DNA of 64,000 bases from Bacillus sp. FJAT-14578 (GTDB taxonomy: Bacteria > Bacillota > Bacilli > Bacillales > Bacillaceae_H). Within the stretch, counting starts at the first letter, position 1; every line of letters starts with the position of its first letter. Below are positions 16,022 through 25,461 of this stretch, piece after piece. The stretch spans positions 186,001 through 250,000 of the forward strand of contig NZ_AYSE01000004.1 in NCBI RefSeq assembly GCF_000504165.1. The letters are read 5' to 3'. A program made the translations under genes and the position numbers. Under the pieces are notes generated by a model that saw nothing but the letters and a program-made list of their open reading frames with translations, did no database searches and was not told where the DNA came from.

Positions 16022-17251
16022 ATGGCTGTAGAAATTGTGATGCCGAAATTAGGAATGGCGATGAAAGAAGGAACCGTTTCTATTTGGAACAAGCAAGTTG
16101 GCGACCCTGTTGTGAAAGGGGAGCTTATTGCGAGCATCAATTCAGAGAAAATTGAAATGGAAATTGAGTCTCCGGCAGAGGGGACCGTTTTAGATATTAT
16201 CGTGCCTGAGGGACAAGGTGTCCCTCCCGGTACTATCATTTGCTATATCGGGGATGCGGGGGAACAGATCACCAAAACGGAACAGAATTTAGAGACAGCG
16301 AAAACAGAAGTGGCAGCAACGGCAACAGTTGTTAAGCAGCCCCAGCCTTCCATCAGTAAAGCGTCAAGCGGCCGATTAAAAATTTCTCCTGTTGCGCGAA
16401 AAATGGCCGAAGCCGCTGGTCTCGATCTTAATACGATTCAAGGAACAGGACCGGGAGGAAGGATTACAAAAGAAGATGTCCAACAAGCGATCGATTGTGC
16501 TTGTTCGGTTGAATCTCCAGCGAAAAAAGAAACGGCAGCCCCTTTAACTGACAGCATGGAGCAAACGCAGAAGCTTCCGGTGACCGGTATGAGGAAAGTG
16601 ATTGCCGAGCGAATGCAGGGCAGCCTGCAAAGCAGTGCCCAATTGACATTGACGATGAAGGTTGATGTAACTGATCTTATTGCCCTGCAAAAACAAATAA
16701 GCGACACCGTTCAAACCCACCATGAAACAAAACTGACCGTTACGGACTTTGTTGCCCGTGCTGTCGTACTGTCACTCCAGCAGCATAAGGAGATGAACAG
16801 TGCTTATATCGATGATCAAATCCACGTTTTTGATCATGTTCACCTTGGGATGGCTGTTGCCCTTGAGAAAGGGTTGGTTGTACCCGTTATCCGGCATGCG
16901 CAAAATGAATCGCTCGTCCAGTTGGCCAAAAACATTAAAACGCTTGCTGAGCGGGCGCGAAAAGGGCAGCTTAGCAGTGACGAGATGAAAGGCTCAACGT
17001 TTACGATCAGTAATCTTGGCGCTTACGGGGTTGAACATTTCACACCGATATTGAATTCGCCGGAAGCAGGCATTCTTGGGGTTGGATCCGCCTATGACAC
17101 ACCTGTATATAAAGGGGAAGAATTACAGCGAAGAACGATCCTGCCGCTTAGCTTGACGTTTGATCACCGTGTGTTGGATGGAGCACCTGCCGCAGCCTTT
17201 CTGCGTACGGTCAAGAGATATTTAGAAGAGCCGTTTATGATGCTGTTATAG
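16022..17251 (+). CDS. acoC: dihydrolipoamide acetyltransferase (E2) of acetoin dehydrogenase
   Basis: A 409-aa E2 with a lipoyl domain (residues 1-75; lipoyl Lys43 in NSEKIEME), a peripheral-subunit-binding domain (about 118-156, KISPVARKMAEAAGLDL...GGRITKEDV) and the catalytic acyltransferase domain ending with DHRVLDG (His382, Asp386). It transfers acetyl from E1 to CoA and forms the core of the complex. Strong ribosome binding site AGAAGGGAG. Third gene of the operon. Confidence 0.95.
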   Translation: MAVEIVMPKLGMAMKEGTVSIWNKQVGDPVVKGELIASINSEKIEMEIESPAEGTVLDIIVPEGQGVPPGTIICYIGDAGEQITKTEQNLETAKTEVAATATVVKQPQPSISKASSGRLKISPVARKMAEAAGLDLNTIQGTGPGGRITKEDVQQAIDCACSVESPAKKETAAPLTDSMEQTQKLPVTGMRKVIAERMQGSLQSSAQLTLTMKVDVTDLIALQKQISDTVQTHHETKLTVTDFVARAVVLSLQQHKEMNSAYIDDQIHVFDHVHLGMAVALEKGLVVPVIRHAQNESLVQLAKNIKTLAERARKGQLSSDEMKGSTFTISNLGAYGVEHFTPILNSPEAGILGVGSAYDTPVYKGEELQRRTILPLSLTFDHRVLDGAPAAAFLRTVKRYLEEPFMMLL

Positions 17252-17267
17252 AAGGAAGGTGGATTTG

Positions 17268-18647
17268 ATGACAACATTAGCCATTATTGGAGGAGGACCT
17301 GCAGGCTATGTGGCGGCAATTACTGCCGCCCAGCAGGGACAACAAGTCATTCTCGTTGACCAGGGGCCGTTGGGAGGTACGTGTTTAAACGAAGGGTGTA
17401 TGCCGACGAAATCATTGTTGGAGAGTGCAGAGGTGTACGACAAAGTCAGACACGCCGAAGAGTTTGGGATTAGCCTTCCATCCTCCCAAGTAGGGGTGAA
17501 TTGGGATAGGGTGCAACTGCGCAAGAATGAGGTCATTCAAACGCTCGTTCAAGGTATAGGTTATTTAATGAAGAAAAATAAAGTTAAAGTGATGAAAGGA
17601 AAGGCTTCTTTTTTAACTGCACATCGTTTATGTGTGGAGCATGAAGGCAGGCAGGAAATCGTGGAAGCTGATCAATTCATCATTGCTTCAGGCTCGGAAC
17701 CGGTAAGTCTGCCGTTTGCTCCATTTGATGGTGAGTGGGTAATCCACAGCGGACAGGCGATGTCCCTCCCGGCTGTTCCCGCTTCTCTTCTCATTATAGG
17801 AGGGGGAGTGATAGGTTGTGAGTTTGCGAGTGTTTACAGTCGGATGGGAACAAAAGTCACCGTCATTGAGATGGCGAATCAGCTTCTTCCTGGTGAGGAT
17901 GGAGATATTGCTTCTGTCTTACATAAAGAACTCGAAAAGGACGGGGTGACGGTCTACACGTCCACTTCTTTAAAAGAATTAAATAAAGAGAAAAAGAAGG
18001 CCGTATTTGAAAATCAAGATGGCATTCATGAACGAAGTGCCGATCATGTGTTAATTTCTGTTGGAAGAAAGCCGAGAGTGGCAGAGCTGGATTTAGAGAA
18101 CATAGGTGTTGACTATTCCTCAAAAGGAATTGGAGTCAATGAACACATGCAAACGAACCTTCCTCATATTTATGCGTGCGGCGATGTGATTGGCGGGATT
18201 CAACTTGCCCATGTTGCGTTTCACGAAGGAGCCGTTGCCGCGCTGCATGCCTGCGGCCAAGAGGTAAAAGTGAATTACCGTGCCGTTCCTCGATGCATTT
18301 ACACATCGCCTGAAATCGCAAGCGTTGGTATGACGGAAAAGCAGGCAAGAGACCATTACGGTGATATTCGAGTCGGAGAGTTTCCATTTGCTGCAAACGG
18401 GAAATCTCTCATACTGAATCAACGAGTCGGAAAGGTAAAAGTGATTGTGGAACCACAATATAATGAAATCATCGGATTGTCCATTGTAGGACCGCATGCG
18501 ACAGAATTGATCGGACAAGGAACGGTCATGCTGCATGCAGAGATGACGGCAGATGTGATGGAAGATTTCATTGCCGCACACCCGACCTTATCAGAAGCGA
18601 TTCACGAAGCATTGCTTAGTGCCGTTGGTTATGCCGTGCATGTTTAA
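17268..18647 (+). CDS. acoL: dihydrolipoamide dehydrogenase (E3) of acetoin dehydrogenase
   Basis: A 459-aa FAD- and NAD-dependent E3. FAD-binding GGGPAGYVAA at the N-terminus, redox cysteines 39 and 44 in GTCLNEGCMPTKS, NAD-binding GGGVIGCEFA, and the C-terminal AAHPTLSEAIHE with the active-site His and Glu. It reoxidises the E2 lipoyl arm. The ATG at 17268 follows GAAGGAAGG; the in-frame GTG at 17259 lies inside that site. Last aco structural gene; an R1 repeat follows immediately. Confidence 0.95.
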   Translation: MTTLAIIGGGPAGYVAAITAAQQGQQVILVDQGPLGGTCLNEGCMPTKSLLESAEVYDKVRHAEEFGISLPSSQVGVNWDRVQLRKNEVIQTLVQGIGYLMKKNKVKVMKGKASFLTAHRLCVEHEGRQEIVEADQFIIASGSEPVSLPFAPFDGEWVIHSGQAMSLPAVPASLLIIGGGVIGCEFASVYSRMGTKVTVIEMANQLLPGEDGDIASVLHKELEKDGVTVYTSTSLKELNKEKKKAVFENQDGIHERSADHVLISVGRKPRVAELDLENIGVDYSSKGIGVNEHMQTNLPHIYACGDVIGGIQLAHVAFHEGAVAALHACGQEVKVNYRAVPRCIYTSPEIASVGMTEKQARDHYGDIRVGEFPFAANGKSLILNQRVGKVKVIVEPQYNEIIGLSIVGPHATELIGQGTVMLHAEMTADVMEDFIAAHPTLSEAIHEALLSAVGYAVHV

Positions 18648-18658
18648 TAGAAATAAAA

Positions 18659-18815
18659 GAGGGTGACTCAAAAGGTATAAAAACCATACCTTTCGAGTCA
18701 CCCTCCTGAAAGGGCCTGTCATGAAAATTCTGTGAAATTAAGGATTTTGAGACGGGTCCTTTCAGTAAAAAATAGTTTTTATAGTCTGTTCAGGACTTAT
18801 GGGATAGCCACTTTT
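18659..18815. repeat. R1 dispersed repeat, copy A (also acoL terminator)
   Basis: It has two hairpins. The first is GACTCAAAAGGTAT...ATACCTTTCGAGTC with flanking GGGTG/CACCC. The second is CTGAAAGGGCCTGTC...GACGGGTCCTTTCAG. The tail CTTATGGGATAGCCACTTTT is also shared with copy B at 37.38 kb. It occupies nearly all the space between acoL and bdhA. Confidence 0.9.
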
Positions 18816-18843
18816 AATGAAGATGTTTGAGGGAGGAATAATC

Positions 18844-19902
18844 ATGAAAGCAGCTTTATGGCATAACGCAAAAGATATTCGCGTTGAAAATATTGCGGAG
18901 CCTGCAGTCGGAAAAGATCAAGTGAAAATTAAAGTTTCCTATTGCGGGATTTGCGGTTCGGATTTACATGAATATGTAGCAGGACCTATATTTGTTCCAG
19001 TGAACGAGCCTCATCCGGTTTCTAAAGATAAGGCTCCTATCGTGATGGGGCACGAATATGCCGGCGAAGTGACAGAAGTGGGGGAAGCTGTCACCGACAT
19101 CCATGTAGGAGACCGGGTATGCGTGGAACCTATTTATAACTGCGGCAAATGTGCAGCTTGTCAAAAAGGCCATTACAATGTGTGTGAGAAATTAGGTTTT
19201 GTTGGGTTATCCGGCGGTTATGGCGGGTTTGCTGAATACAGCGTCGTGCCATCTAAAATGGTACATAAAATCCCGGATCATATGACATGGGAACAAGCGG
19301 CTTTAGTGGAACCGACAGCTGTCGCAGTTCATGCCGTTCGTCAAAGTGAATTGAAAATTGGAGACTCTGTGGCTGTATTTGGAACAGGTCCTATCGGGTT
19401 ATTGGTGATTCAAGCGGCTAAAGCGGCAGGGGCAAGTCAAATTATTGCTGTTGAAGTATCCCCGGAGCGCCGGGAAATTGCTAAACAAGTCGGCGCACAT
19501 ATTGTGATCAATCCGTTAGACGTTGATACGGTTCAAACCATTAAAGATCATACAAATGGCCTGGGTGTTGATGTAGCGTTTGAGGTGGCCGGTATTGAAC
19601 CGACGATTAATGCAGCTATTCAATCTACTCGATCAGAAGGCAATGTGGTCAACATCAGTATATGGGAAAAGCCAGCCACCATTCCGTTGAACCATTTTAT
19701 TTTAACGGAACGGAAAATGACCAGTATCATCGCATATCGAAACATTTTTCCGCAAGTGATTCAGCTCATTGCCAACGGCCAAATCCAAGCATCGGAGTTA
19801 GTTACCAAACATATTGGATTAGATGATATTGTTTCTGAAGGGTTTGAGGCCTTAACACAAAACAAGAGCCAAATTAAAATATTGGTAAACCCGTCCCTCT
19901 AA
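18844..19902 (+). CDS. bdhA: (R,R)-butanediol dehydrogenase (acetoin reductase), zinc-dependent
   Basis: A 352-aa zinc alcohol dehydrogenase of the BdhA type that interconverts acetoin and 2,3-butanediol with NAD(H). The catalytic zinc region is CGICGSDLHEY with GHEYAGEV; the structural zinc loop is CGKCAACQKGHYNVC; the Rossmann motif is GTGPIGLLVI. GGGAGG precedes the ATG at 18844; an earlier in-frame ATG lacks a site. It sits between acoL and acoR, so substrate supply and acetoin use are linked. A terminator follows. Confidence 0.93.
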   Translation: MKAALWHNAKDIRVENIAEPAVGKDQVKIKVSYCGICGSDLHEYVAGPIFVPVNEPHPVSKDKAPIVMGHEYAGEVTEVGEAVTDIHVGDRVCVEPIYNCGKCAACQKGHYNVCEKLGFVGLSGGYGGFAEYSVVPSKMVHKIPDHMTWEQAALVEPTAVAVHAVRQSELKIGDSVAVFGTGPIGLLVIQAAKAAGASQIIAVEVSPERREIAKQVGAHIVINPLDVDTVQTIKDHTNGLGVDVAFEVAGIEPTINAAIQSTRSEGNVVNISIWEKPATIPLNHFILTERKMTSIIAYRNIFPQVIQLIANGQIQASELVTKHIGLDDIVSEGFEALTQNKSQIKILVNPSL

Positions 19903-19960
19903 AAGTTTTGTTTATAATAACAATTAAATGTTAGTAGACTATTACGTCATACTGATTCTT

Positions 19961-19996
19961 AGCTTTGCGTAAAACGATTGCGCAAAGCTTTTTTGT
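19961..19996 (+). terminator. terminator after bdhA
   Basis: AGCTTTGCG and CGCAAAGCT around a ~12-base loop, followed by TTTTTTG. Confidence 0.9.
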
Positions 19997-20025
19997 ATTA
20001 TTTGACCAATGGGAAAATGTCTATA

Positions 20026-20054
20026 TTGAAAGCGCTTTTATTATCGTCTATAAT
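20026..20054 (+). promoter_or_regulatory. acoR sigma-A promoter overlapped by a CcpA cre site
   Basis: TTGAAA (20026-20031), a 17-base spacer and TATAAT (20049-20054). The sequence TGAAAGCGCTTTTA (20027-20040) matches the cre consensus at all but one position and covers the -35 box. CcpA bound there should block transcription. Catabolite repression of acoR through a cre site is known in B. subtilis. Confidence 0.85.
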
Positions 20055-20204
20055 GGTAAAAAAATACTTCGAATAAACACCTTGTTTTTTCTTCAGCACT
20101 ATTCCTTTTCATTTTCCTCTTGAACACACACCATGAAATAACCTTTAAAACCAGTGTAGATGAACATTTATGCCAAATGATAAGCGTTATTAGAGGGGGA
20201 GCAA

Positions 20205-22082
20205 ATGTTTGGGACAACCTGTTATATGAATACATGGAAACGTTTTGTGAATGAAGGAATCCTTGAATCATCCCGGTTAAACAAAAGAATCATGGAGTCC
20301 TGGTACCGCTGCAAGCAGGAGGATGTGAATCCGTATTTAAGTCAGGGGCAGCATATTTTAACAAATGGGGCACTTACGGCTCAAAAAGAGAAGAACTCGT
20401 TATTTCTCGATGCAGCTTTATCTCCTTTGGAAAAAATGAAAGAAGTCATTGAAGAGTCGAAAATGATGGCCTTACTGGTGGATCCAGAAGGGTATGTCCT
20501 GTCTTTAACAGGGAATAAAGGTGTCTTACATGATGCGCGGAGAATCAATTTTGTGGAAGGGGTTCGCTGGACGGAGGAAGAAGTGGGAACGAATGCAATC
20601 GGAACAGCCCTGCAAACAGGAGAAGCCGTCATGATCAGCGGGACAGAACATTATTCGGTCGCTTCCCATCATTGGAGCTGTTCGGCAGCCCCGATTCACA
20701 GCGATGATGGAAAGCTGCTTGGAATCATCGACGTTTCTTGCCCTGTAGATAGCACCCATCCCTTTATGCTTGGAATGGTGTCTTCCCTTGCGCATACGAT
20801 CGAGCGTGAATTAAGTGTACGAGCCCATAAACATAAGATGGAACTCATTCATAAATGTATCGATTTTATTGAAACAAATCAGCCGTTAATTGTGTGTGAT
20901 GATCAAAAAATGGTGGTGTCCAGCAGTAAGTCTGTTCGGCAGCGAATACCGGATATTGTTGGCATGAAAGTAAATGAGCTATTGCAATACGGATTTCGAA
21001 TTGAAACGGAAACCCCCATTTTTTCAGATGATCATAAGAATTTAATTGGAATGTGTGTGCATTTATCGGAAGAAATGCTCCGAAAACCAGGTGAACCGTT
21101 CCTTTCATTTTTTTCTCCAAAATCTTTTTATTTTGAAGGAGAGGCCGGTACGAGCCAAACGTTTCAGCGTACTTTAAATGATATGAAGCGTGTGGCCCCG
21201 ACAGACGCAAGTGTTTACATATTGGGAGAAACCGGGACAGGAAAAGAGCTGATTGCAAAAGCGATCCACGAAAACAGCTCACGTAAAGACGGTCCTTTTA
21301 TCGCTTTAAATTGCGGGGCCATTCCAAAAGATCTGATGGAAAGTGAGCTGTTCGGTTATGTAGAAGGGGCATTCACAGGAGCAAAGCGCCAAGGCTATAA
21401 GGGGAAATTCGAGCAGGCAAACAACGGAACCCTTTTCCTTGATGAAATCGGTGAGATTCCTCCATCTATGCAAGTAGCCCTTTTGCGTGTTCTGCAAGAG
21501 CGTAAGGTAATCCCTGTTGGCGGAACAAAAGAAATTCCTTTAAATATTCGAATCATCACGGCCACCCATCGTGACCTGCTTCAACTCGTTAATGAAGGAA
21601 CATTCCGCCAAGATCTATATTACCGCCTTCACGTCTATCCGATGTATGTGCCGCCATTACGTGAAAGAAAAGAAGATATCCCTCACTTAGTCCGCTATTT
21701 TTGCGAGAAAAACAATTGGACGATTAAAGGGTTGGATGAATGTTTTGATAGACTGCTGGAGTACGAGTGGCCTGGTAACATACGGGAATTATTCAATGTA
21801 CTGGAGCGATTGCAAATTGTATCGCCGAATGGATGGATAAATCCTTCACCAATATCTGAATTGCTGCCTGAGCTGAATGCCGGTCACAGCTTACCTGGCC
21901 CATCTGTTCCTGAACGGGAACGAACCGATCATTCACCTCAACTGACATTTCGTGAAAAGATTCAAAAAGACATGATGATGGAGGCGTTACAAAAAACAAA
22001 AGGAAATGTTTCATTGGCCGCTAAATTATTAGATATTCCGAGAAGTACCTTTTACAAGCGGCTTCAGAAATTTAATTTGTAG
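20205..22082 (+). CDS. acoR: AcoR, sigma-54-dependent activator of the acetoin operon
   Basis: A 625-aa enhancer-binding protein. A sensory GAF-like domain lies at about residues 60-200. The AAA+ domain has Walker A GETGTGKE (341-348), the sigma-54 contact loop GAFTGA (388-393) and Walker B TLFLDEIGE. A Fis-type HTH is at the C-terminus (GNVSLAAKLLDIPRSTFYKR). It should activate the -24/-12 promoter at 13.88 kb in response to acetoin. The start has GAGGGGGAG close upstream; an alternative is the ATG seven codons later. A long ~150-base leader precedes it. Confidence 0.95.
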   Translation: MFGTTCYMNTWKRFVNEGILESSRLNKRIMESWYRCKQEDVNPYLSQGQHILTNGALTAQKEKNSLFLDAALSPLEKMKEVIEESKMMALLVDPEGYVLSLTGNKGVLHDARRINFVEGVRWTEEEVGTNAIGTALQTGEAVMISGTEHYSVASHHWSCSAAPIHSDDGKLLGIIDVSCPVDSTHPFMLGMVSSLAHTIERELSVRAHKHKMELIHKCIDFIETNQPLIVCDDQKMVVSSSKSVRQRIPDIVGMKVNELLQYGFRIETETPIFSDDHKNLIGMCVHLSEEMLRKPGEPFLSFFSPKSFYFEGEAGTSQTFQRTLNDMKRVAPTDASVYILGETGTGKELIAKAIHENSSRKDGPFIALNCGAIPKDLMESELFGYVEGAFTGAKRQGYKGKFEQANNGTLFLDEIGEIPPSMQVALLRVLQERKVIPVGGTKEIPLNIRIITATHRDLLQLVNEGTFRQDLYYRLHVYPMYVPPLRERKEDIPHLVRYFCEKNNWTIKGLDECFDRLLEYEWPGNIRELFNVLERLQIVSPNGWINPSPISELLPELNAGHSLPGPSVPERERTDHSPQLTFREKIQKDMMMEALQKTKGNVSLAAKLLDIPRSTFYKRLQKFNL

Positions 22083-22196
22083 ATGATTTTCATCGGGTAT
22101 GATTGTGTCCTAAAGTTAATCCGATGATATACTAAAGATACAGAACTGCGGACGAGTGTAGATTTTGATAATCAAAATAATAGGTGATGAAGTGAC

Positions 22197-22230
22197 CTCC
22201 TCTTGTCAAAAGGCAAGGGGAGTTGTTTTT
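22197..22230 (+). terminator. terminator after acoR
   Basis: CTCCTCTTG and CAAGGGGAG (one mismatch) with a T-rich tail (TTGTTTTT). Confidence 0.7.
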
Positions 22231-22312
22231 ATGCAATGAACGAATAAGCAGCATGTTTGAAAGCGAGGCATCAAAACTTTTCCTTATGGTAGCTGCAGCT
22301 ATGACACGTACA

Positions 22313-22371
22313 TGCCTGTCACAATTCGCGTATTGTCAAACGAATCGACAAAATGTGGGTGGTGACAGGCA
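22313..22371. repeat. 10-bp inverted repeat in the acoR-downstream gap
   Basis: TGCCTGTCAC (22313-22322) and GTGACAGGCA (22362-22371) are perfect complements 39 bases apart. No gene lies in 22083-22420. The motif resembles ends of short Bacillus intergenic repeats, but only one copy is in the window. Confidence 0.5.
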
Positions 22372-22420
22372 CTTTAGTGTATAATGGAACAAAAACGTAT
22401 AACAGAATGGGAGCGAAACA

Positions 22421-22876
22421 ATGAAAGCTGAAAAGGAGCAAGATCAACTCAAGCTGACGTTATCAGAAGAAGAATATTTAAAATTGACAGAGCTGGTGTT
22501 TTTAGGAAAGTGGGTCACCCACTCGTCATATGAAAATGAACCGGAGCGCAACCCTTATAATGAACTGGAGCAAAGTGTCTTCGATGTTTCGCGCCATTTT
22601 GATTTACCTAAGCATTTCGAGCATTATGAAACCCATTCGTTTTTTACGCAGAGATTGGAAGATCGAATGATGAATGTGGTAGATACATACGATCAAGAGG
22701 CATTTTGGATGAAGCTTGCAAGCCTTCTTGCCCAGCGGGATGTCCATCTGGCAATGGAGAAAGGGAAAACATTCTCATCAGATGTGATGGAATTAGTCGT
22801 AGAAAGGGAATTAGCGTATGAGCAAGAGTTTGAGGAAAATGGTCTGAGAAACGTGGAAGTGAAGATAAAGAAATAA
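22421..22876 (+). CDS. hypothetical protein, acidic, helical
   Basis: A 151-aa cytoplasmic protein beginning MKAEKEQDQLKLTLSEEEYL, rich in Glu and Leu, with no membrane segment. GGGAG precedes the ATG. I do not recognise a family. It stands alone and converges with the GNAT gene. Confidence 0.75.
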   Translation: MKAEKEQDQLKLTLSEEEYLKLTELVFLGKWVTHSSYENEPERNPYNELEQSVFDVSRHFDLPKHFEHYETHSFFTQRLEDRMMNVVDTYDQEAFWMKLASLLAQRDVHLAMEKGKTFSSDVMELVVERELAYEQEFEENGLRNVEVKIKK

Positions 22877-22933
22877 CACGGGAGCGGCATGGAAAACCGA
22901 AAAACAGCGGATTTTCCATGCCGCTTTGTTTGA

Positions 22934-23824
22934 TTACTTCTGTTTATTCTTTAGCGGCTGCAAAGAATAGTAGTCGTATGCCGAGCGGATTTGAAAGCCG
23001 CAGGATTCGTATAAGTGAAGGGCGTTTGAGTTAGCGGTTTCGACTTCAATCATAATGGCTTTTGTACTTTCACTTTTGAGCTTCCCGATCAATTGTACCA
23101 AGATGTTCCTCCCGTATCCCTTTCCTTGATGCGATGGCCGAACGGCGAAAGCCCGGATATACAGCTCGTGCGGGTACTCACTGACGGTGACGGTTCCGAT
23201 AGGATTGGAGCCGGCTTGTGCTAAATAGAGTGTATGCCTCGAATCGGAGGTTGTTTGCCGAATCATTTCACTCGCTGTTTCATTGGAAAAGAAGAAGCTT
23301 TCCGTTAAAATGCTGCGAATATATGCATCATCGGTTCGATTTGCCTGTACAAGTTGGATTGCTTTTTCTTTTGCGATTGGTACTTTGCTGTGCTCGAGAA
23401 CCATACTGTACTCGGAAAACTGGTAGACCGCATTAATTGCTGTCAAAAAAGCCTTGCCCGAAAACGAGGACCGATCTGTAATAAGCAGACCGCTTTGGAT
23501 GCCTCTTTCTTGCAAATATCGGCAGGCTTCTTTTAAAAGAGCAGAAGCAATATGTTTTCTGCGAAAATGAGGATCGACCATGATCGTTATTTCTGCTTCG
23601 TCTTTGTTCGAAAATGAGTACACACCGAGAAAACCTGTCAATTGTCCGCTGCAATAATATAAGAAATCATTTGCTTCTTTCCCTTCGCGGTTTTGCAATA
23701 CGGAAAGGTTTAAAGGAATCGTGACATTAATTTGTTCCCAACGGTTACATGTATTTGCCAAATGTGTGATGGCTTGAATTTCGGTTTCGGTTAAACGCGT
23801 GCGTGCATGTATGCCCTCCAGCAT
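22934..23824 (-). CDS. GNAT N-acetyltransferase, two GNAT domains
   Basis: A 296-aa protein with two acetyltransferase-like halves. The C-terminal half has the clear acetyl-CoA site RPSHQGKGYGRNIL and NALHLYESCGF. The N-terminal half has a weaker equivalent, DPHFRRKHIASALLKE. I chose the ATG at 23824 (AAGGAAGG ten bases upstream) over the one at 23857, which has no site. Substrate unknown. Confidence 0.85.
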   Translation of the reverse strand: MLEGIHARTRLTETEIQAITHLANTCNRWEQINVTIPLNLSVLQNREGKEANDFLYYCSGQLTGFLGVYSFSNKDEAEITIMVDPHFRRKHIASALLKEACRYLQERGIQSGLLITDRSSFSGKAFLTAINAVYQFSEYSMVLEHSKVPIAKEKAIQLVQANRTDDAYIRSILTESFFFSNETASEMIRQTTSDSRHTLYLAQAGSNPIGTVTVSEYPHELYIRAFAVRPSHQGKGYGRNILVQLIGKLKSESTKAIMIEVETANSNALHLYESCGFQIRSAYDYYSLQPLKNKQK

Positions 23825-23902
23825 GCTTTCACGTCCTTCCTTGAAATAGTCCTTCATAACACATTATAAACGGAAAAGCGTTTTTCAGCACTCGTTGGGG
23901 AG

Positions 23903-24763
23903 CTAATTTACATAACGGCTGTCTTTCGGAACGGCCATTTCATCAAAATGGTTTGTCAATTTTTTTAGGGATTGAGTCAACTCTTCCCCGGTCATGGGGA
24001 GCCCATGACCTGTAATGGCAACGGCTGGATTTAATGCCTCCAGCGCTGCTACAGAGCTTTTGGCTGCTTTCCAGTCTGTGGTGAAATACTTCGGAGGTCC
24101 GCTTATCTCCTGTTCTTGCATAATCACTTTGTAAAGGGACTCTTGTTTGACCGTGACAAAAGCGTCTCCGACAATAAGGGAGCGGTCTTCATCTCTAAAC
24201 AGTGAAACATGTCCTGGTGTATGCCCCGGTGTGTGAATCCAGCGCCATCCCGGCATGAATGGGACCGTGCCGTCATTTGGCAGTGCCTGTACATGACTGC
24301 CTAAGTCAATGCCGTGATTCGGGAACATCGGGGACATTTTCGCTACGAAGCCGTCGTCAACGGTAGGATCTCCCTTTGGATAGTTTTGTTTTCCGGTTAA
24401 ATAAGGAAGCTCCAGCTCATGTGCATAAACAGGAACGTTCCATTGCTCTATCAAGTCAGCAAGTGCGCCTACATGGTCAAAATGCCCGTGAGTTAAAATG
24501 ATCGCTTTCGGCTCGCAGTCTGTACCGAAGCGTTCTTGTGCAGCCGAAACAATTGCTTCCGCAGAATGCGGCATGCCGGCATCAACCAGCACGAATTCCT
24601 TGGAATTGGCAGGATTCCCGATAAAAATGACATTCACAATTTGAACGGGAAGGCAAAAAATGTCCAGAGTGACGGCTTGTCCCATACCGCTCGTGATGGA
24701 TGTGACGGGAAGAAAAGTATCATCAAATGTATTGTCCAGATGGTTATCTTTATCTTGATCCAT
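23903..24763 (-). CDS. MBL-fold metallohydrolase
   Basis: A 286-aa metallo-beta-lactamase-fold hydrolase with an intact HGHFDHVG metal motif and later TPGHTPGHVSLF and GHG ligand regions. The ATG at 24763 has GGAGG eight bases upstream; the frame opens 51 bases earlier without a site. No signal peptide. It is unlike the 9.1-kb MBL protein, which has an altered metal motif. Substrate unknown. Confidence 0.88.
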   Translation of the reverse strand: MDQDKDNHLDNTFDDTFLPVTSITSGMGQAVTLDIFCLPVQIVNVIFIGNPANSKEFVLVDAGMPHSAEAIVSAAQERFGTDCEPKAIILTHGHFDHVGALADLIEQWNVPVYAHELELPYLTGKQNYPKGDPTVDDGFVAKMSPMFPNHGIDLGSHVQALPNDGTVPFMPGWRWIHTPGHTPGHVSLFRDEDRSLIVGDAFVTVKQESLYKVIMQEQEISGPPKYFTTDWKAAKSSVAALEALNPAVAITGHGLPMTGEELTQSLKKLTNHFDEMAVPKDSRYVN

Positions 24764-24950
24764 GACTATTGCCTCCATATATTGTAATGGTAAATCAACT
24801 ATATAGTTTCCCACTTTCTCTAATTAAACACTTTTTTCGATGATTCTCCTGCTATGGGAGATTACCCTTAACATAGATGGAAACCCATGTTTCAACACAT
24901 CCCGAAAGAGGTATAAGTAAACAAAACATTTCATAAGCGAGGTGAATCTC

Positions 24951-25172
24951 ATGGCAGAGAGAAACGAAAGATTTGTTGAAAAAAACCGAAAAGGAAACAT
25001 GGATCATCCGGAACAATATGAAACGGAAAAAGAAAGCTTATTTGACCGTTTTGAAAGCGAACAACACGTCGATCCGATTCCTATGGAAGATTTAAAAGAA
25101 GAAAAGCGGGAGGAAAAAGACGGGTACCATACGAAAGATACATCCTCCAGTGAAAAGAAGTACCCTAAATAG
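24951..25172 (+). CDS. small highly charged protein, unknown function
   Basis: A 73-aa product beginning MAERNERFVEKNRKGNMDHP, with almost only polar and charged residues. GAGG lies eight bases before the ATG at 24951; an in-frame start nine bases earlier is closer to the site and less likely. It is probably disordered. Family not recognised. Confidence 0.65.
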   Translation: MAERNERFVEKNRKGNMDHPEQYETEKESLFDRFESEQHVDPIPMEDLKEEKREEKDGYHTKDTSSSEKKYPK

Positions 25173-25212
25173 ATAGAAAGCAAAGCGTCGGCAGGAACTG
25201 GCGCTTTATTTC

Positions 25213-25319
25213 ATTTATCCCGCATTAACGGGCGACCCCCGCTTCAAAGCTTAGAGTCATCGGAGAAGCTTAAGTGGGGGGTGGAGGAAAACTCCCACGG
25301 ATGGAAGTTTCCTTTATTG
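25213..25319. repeat. R2 dispersed repeat, shortened copy
   Basis: It begins TTTATCCCGCATTAACGGGC and ends ATGGAAGTTTCCTTTATT, like the full copy at 46.64 kb. The left hairpin is CCCCGCTTCAAAGCTT...AAGCTTAAGTGGGG. The right hairpin is reduced to GGAGG...ACTCCCACGGATGG. Confidence 0.8.
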
Positions 25320-25461
25320 AAGAAACATTTATCCTGCTTTAATCTCGATGAAAAAAAGGGATTACTACAAAAAGAATATGCATTATAATGGAAAATGTTG
25401 GTTGGTAAAAAGTTTTAAAAGTATATGGTTAGTTAACGGAAGAGGATAAAGGGGGTCCGTT

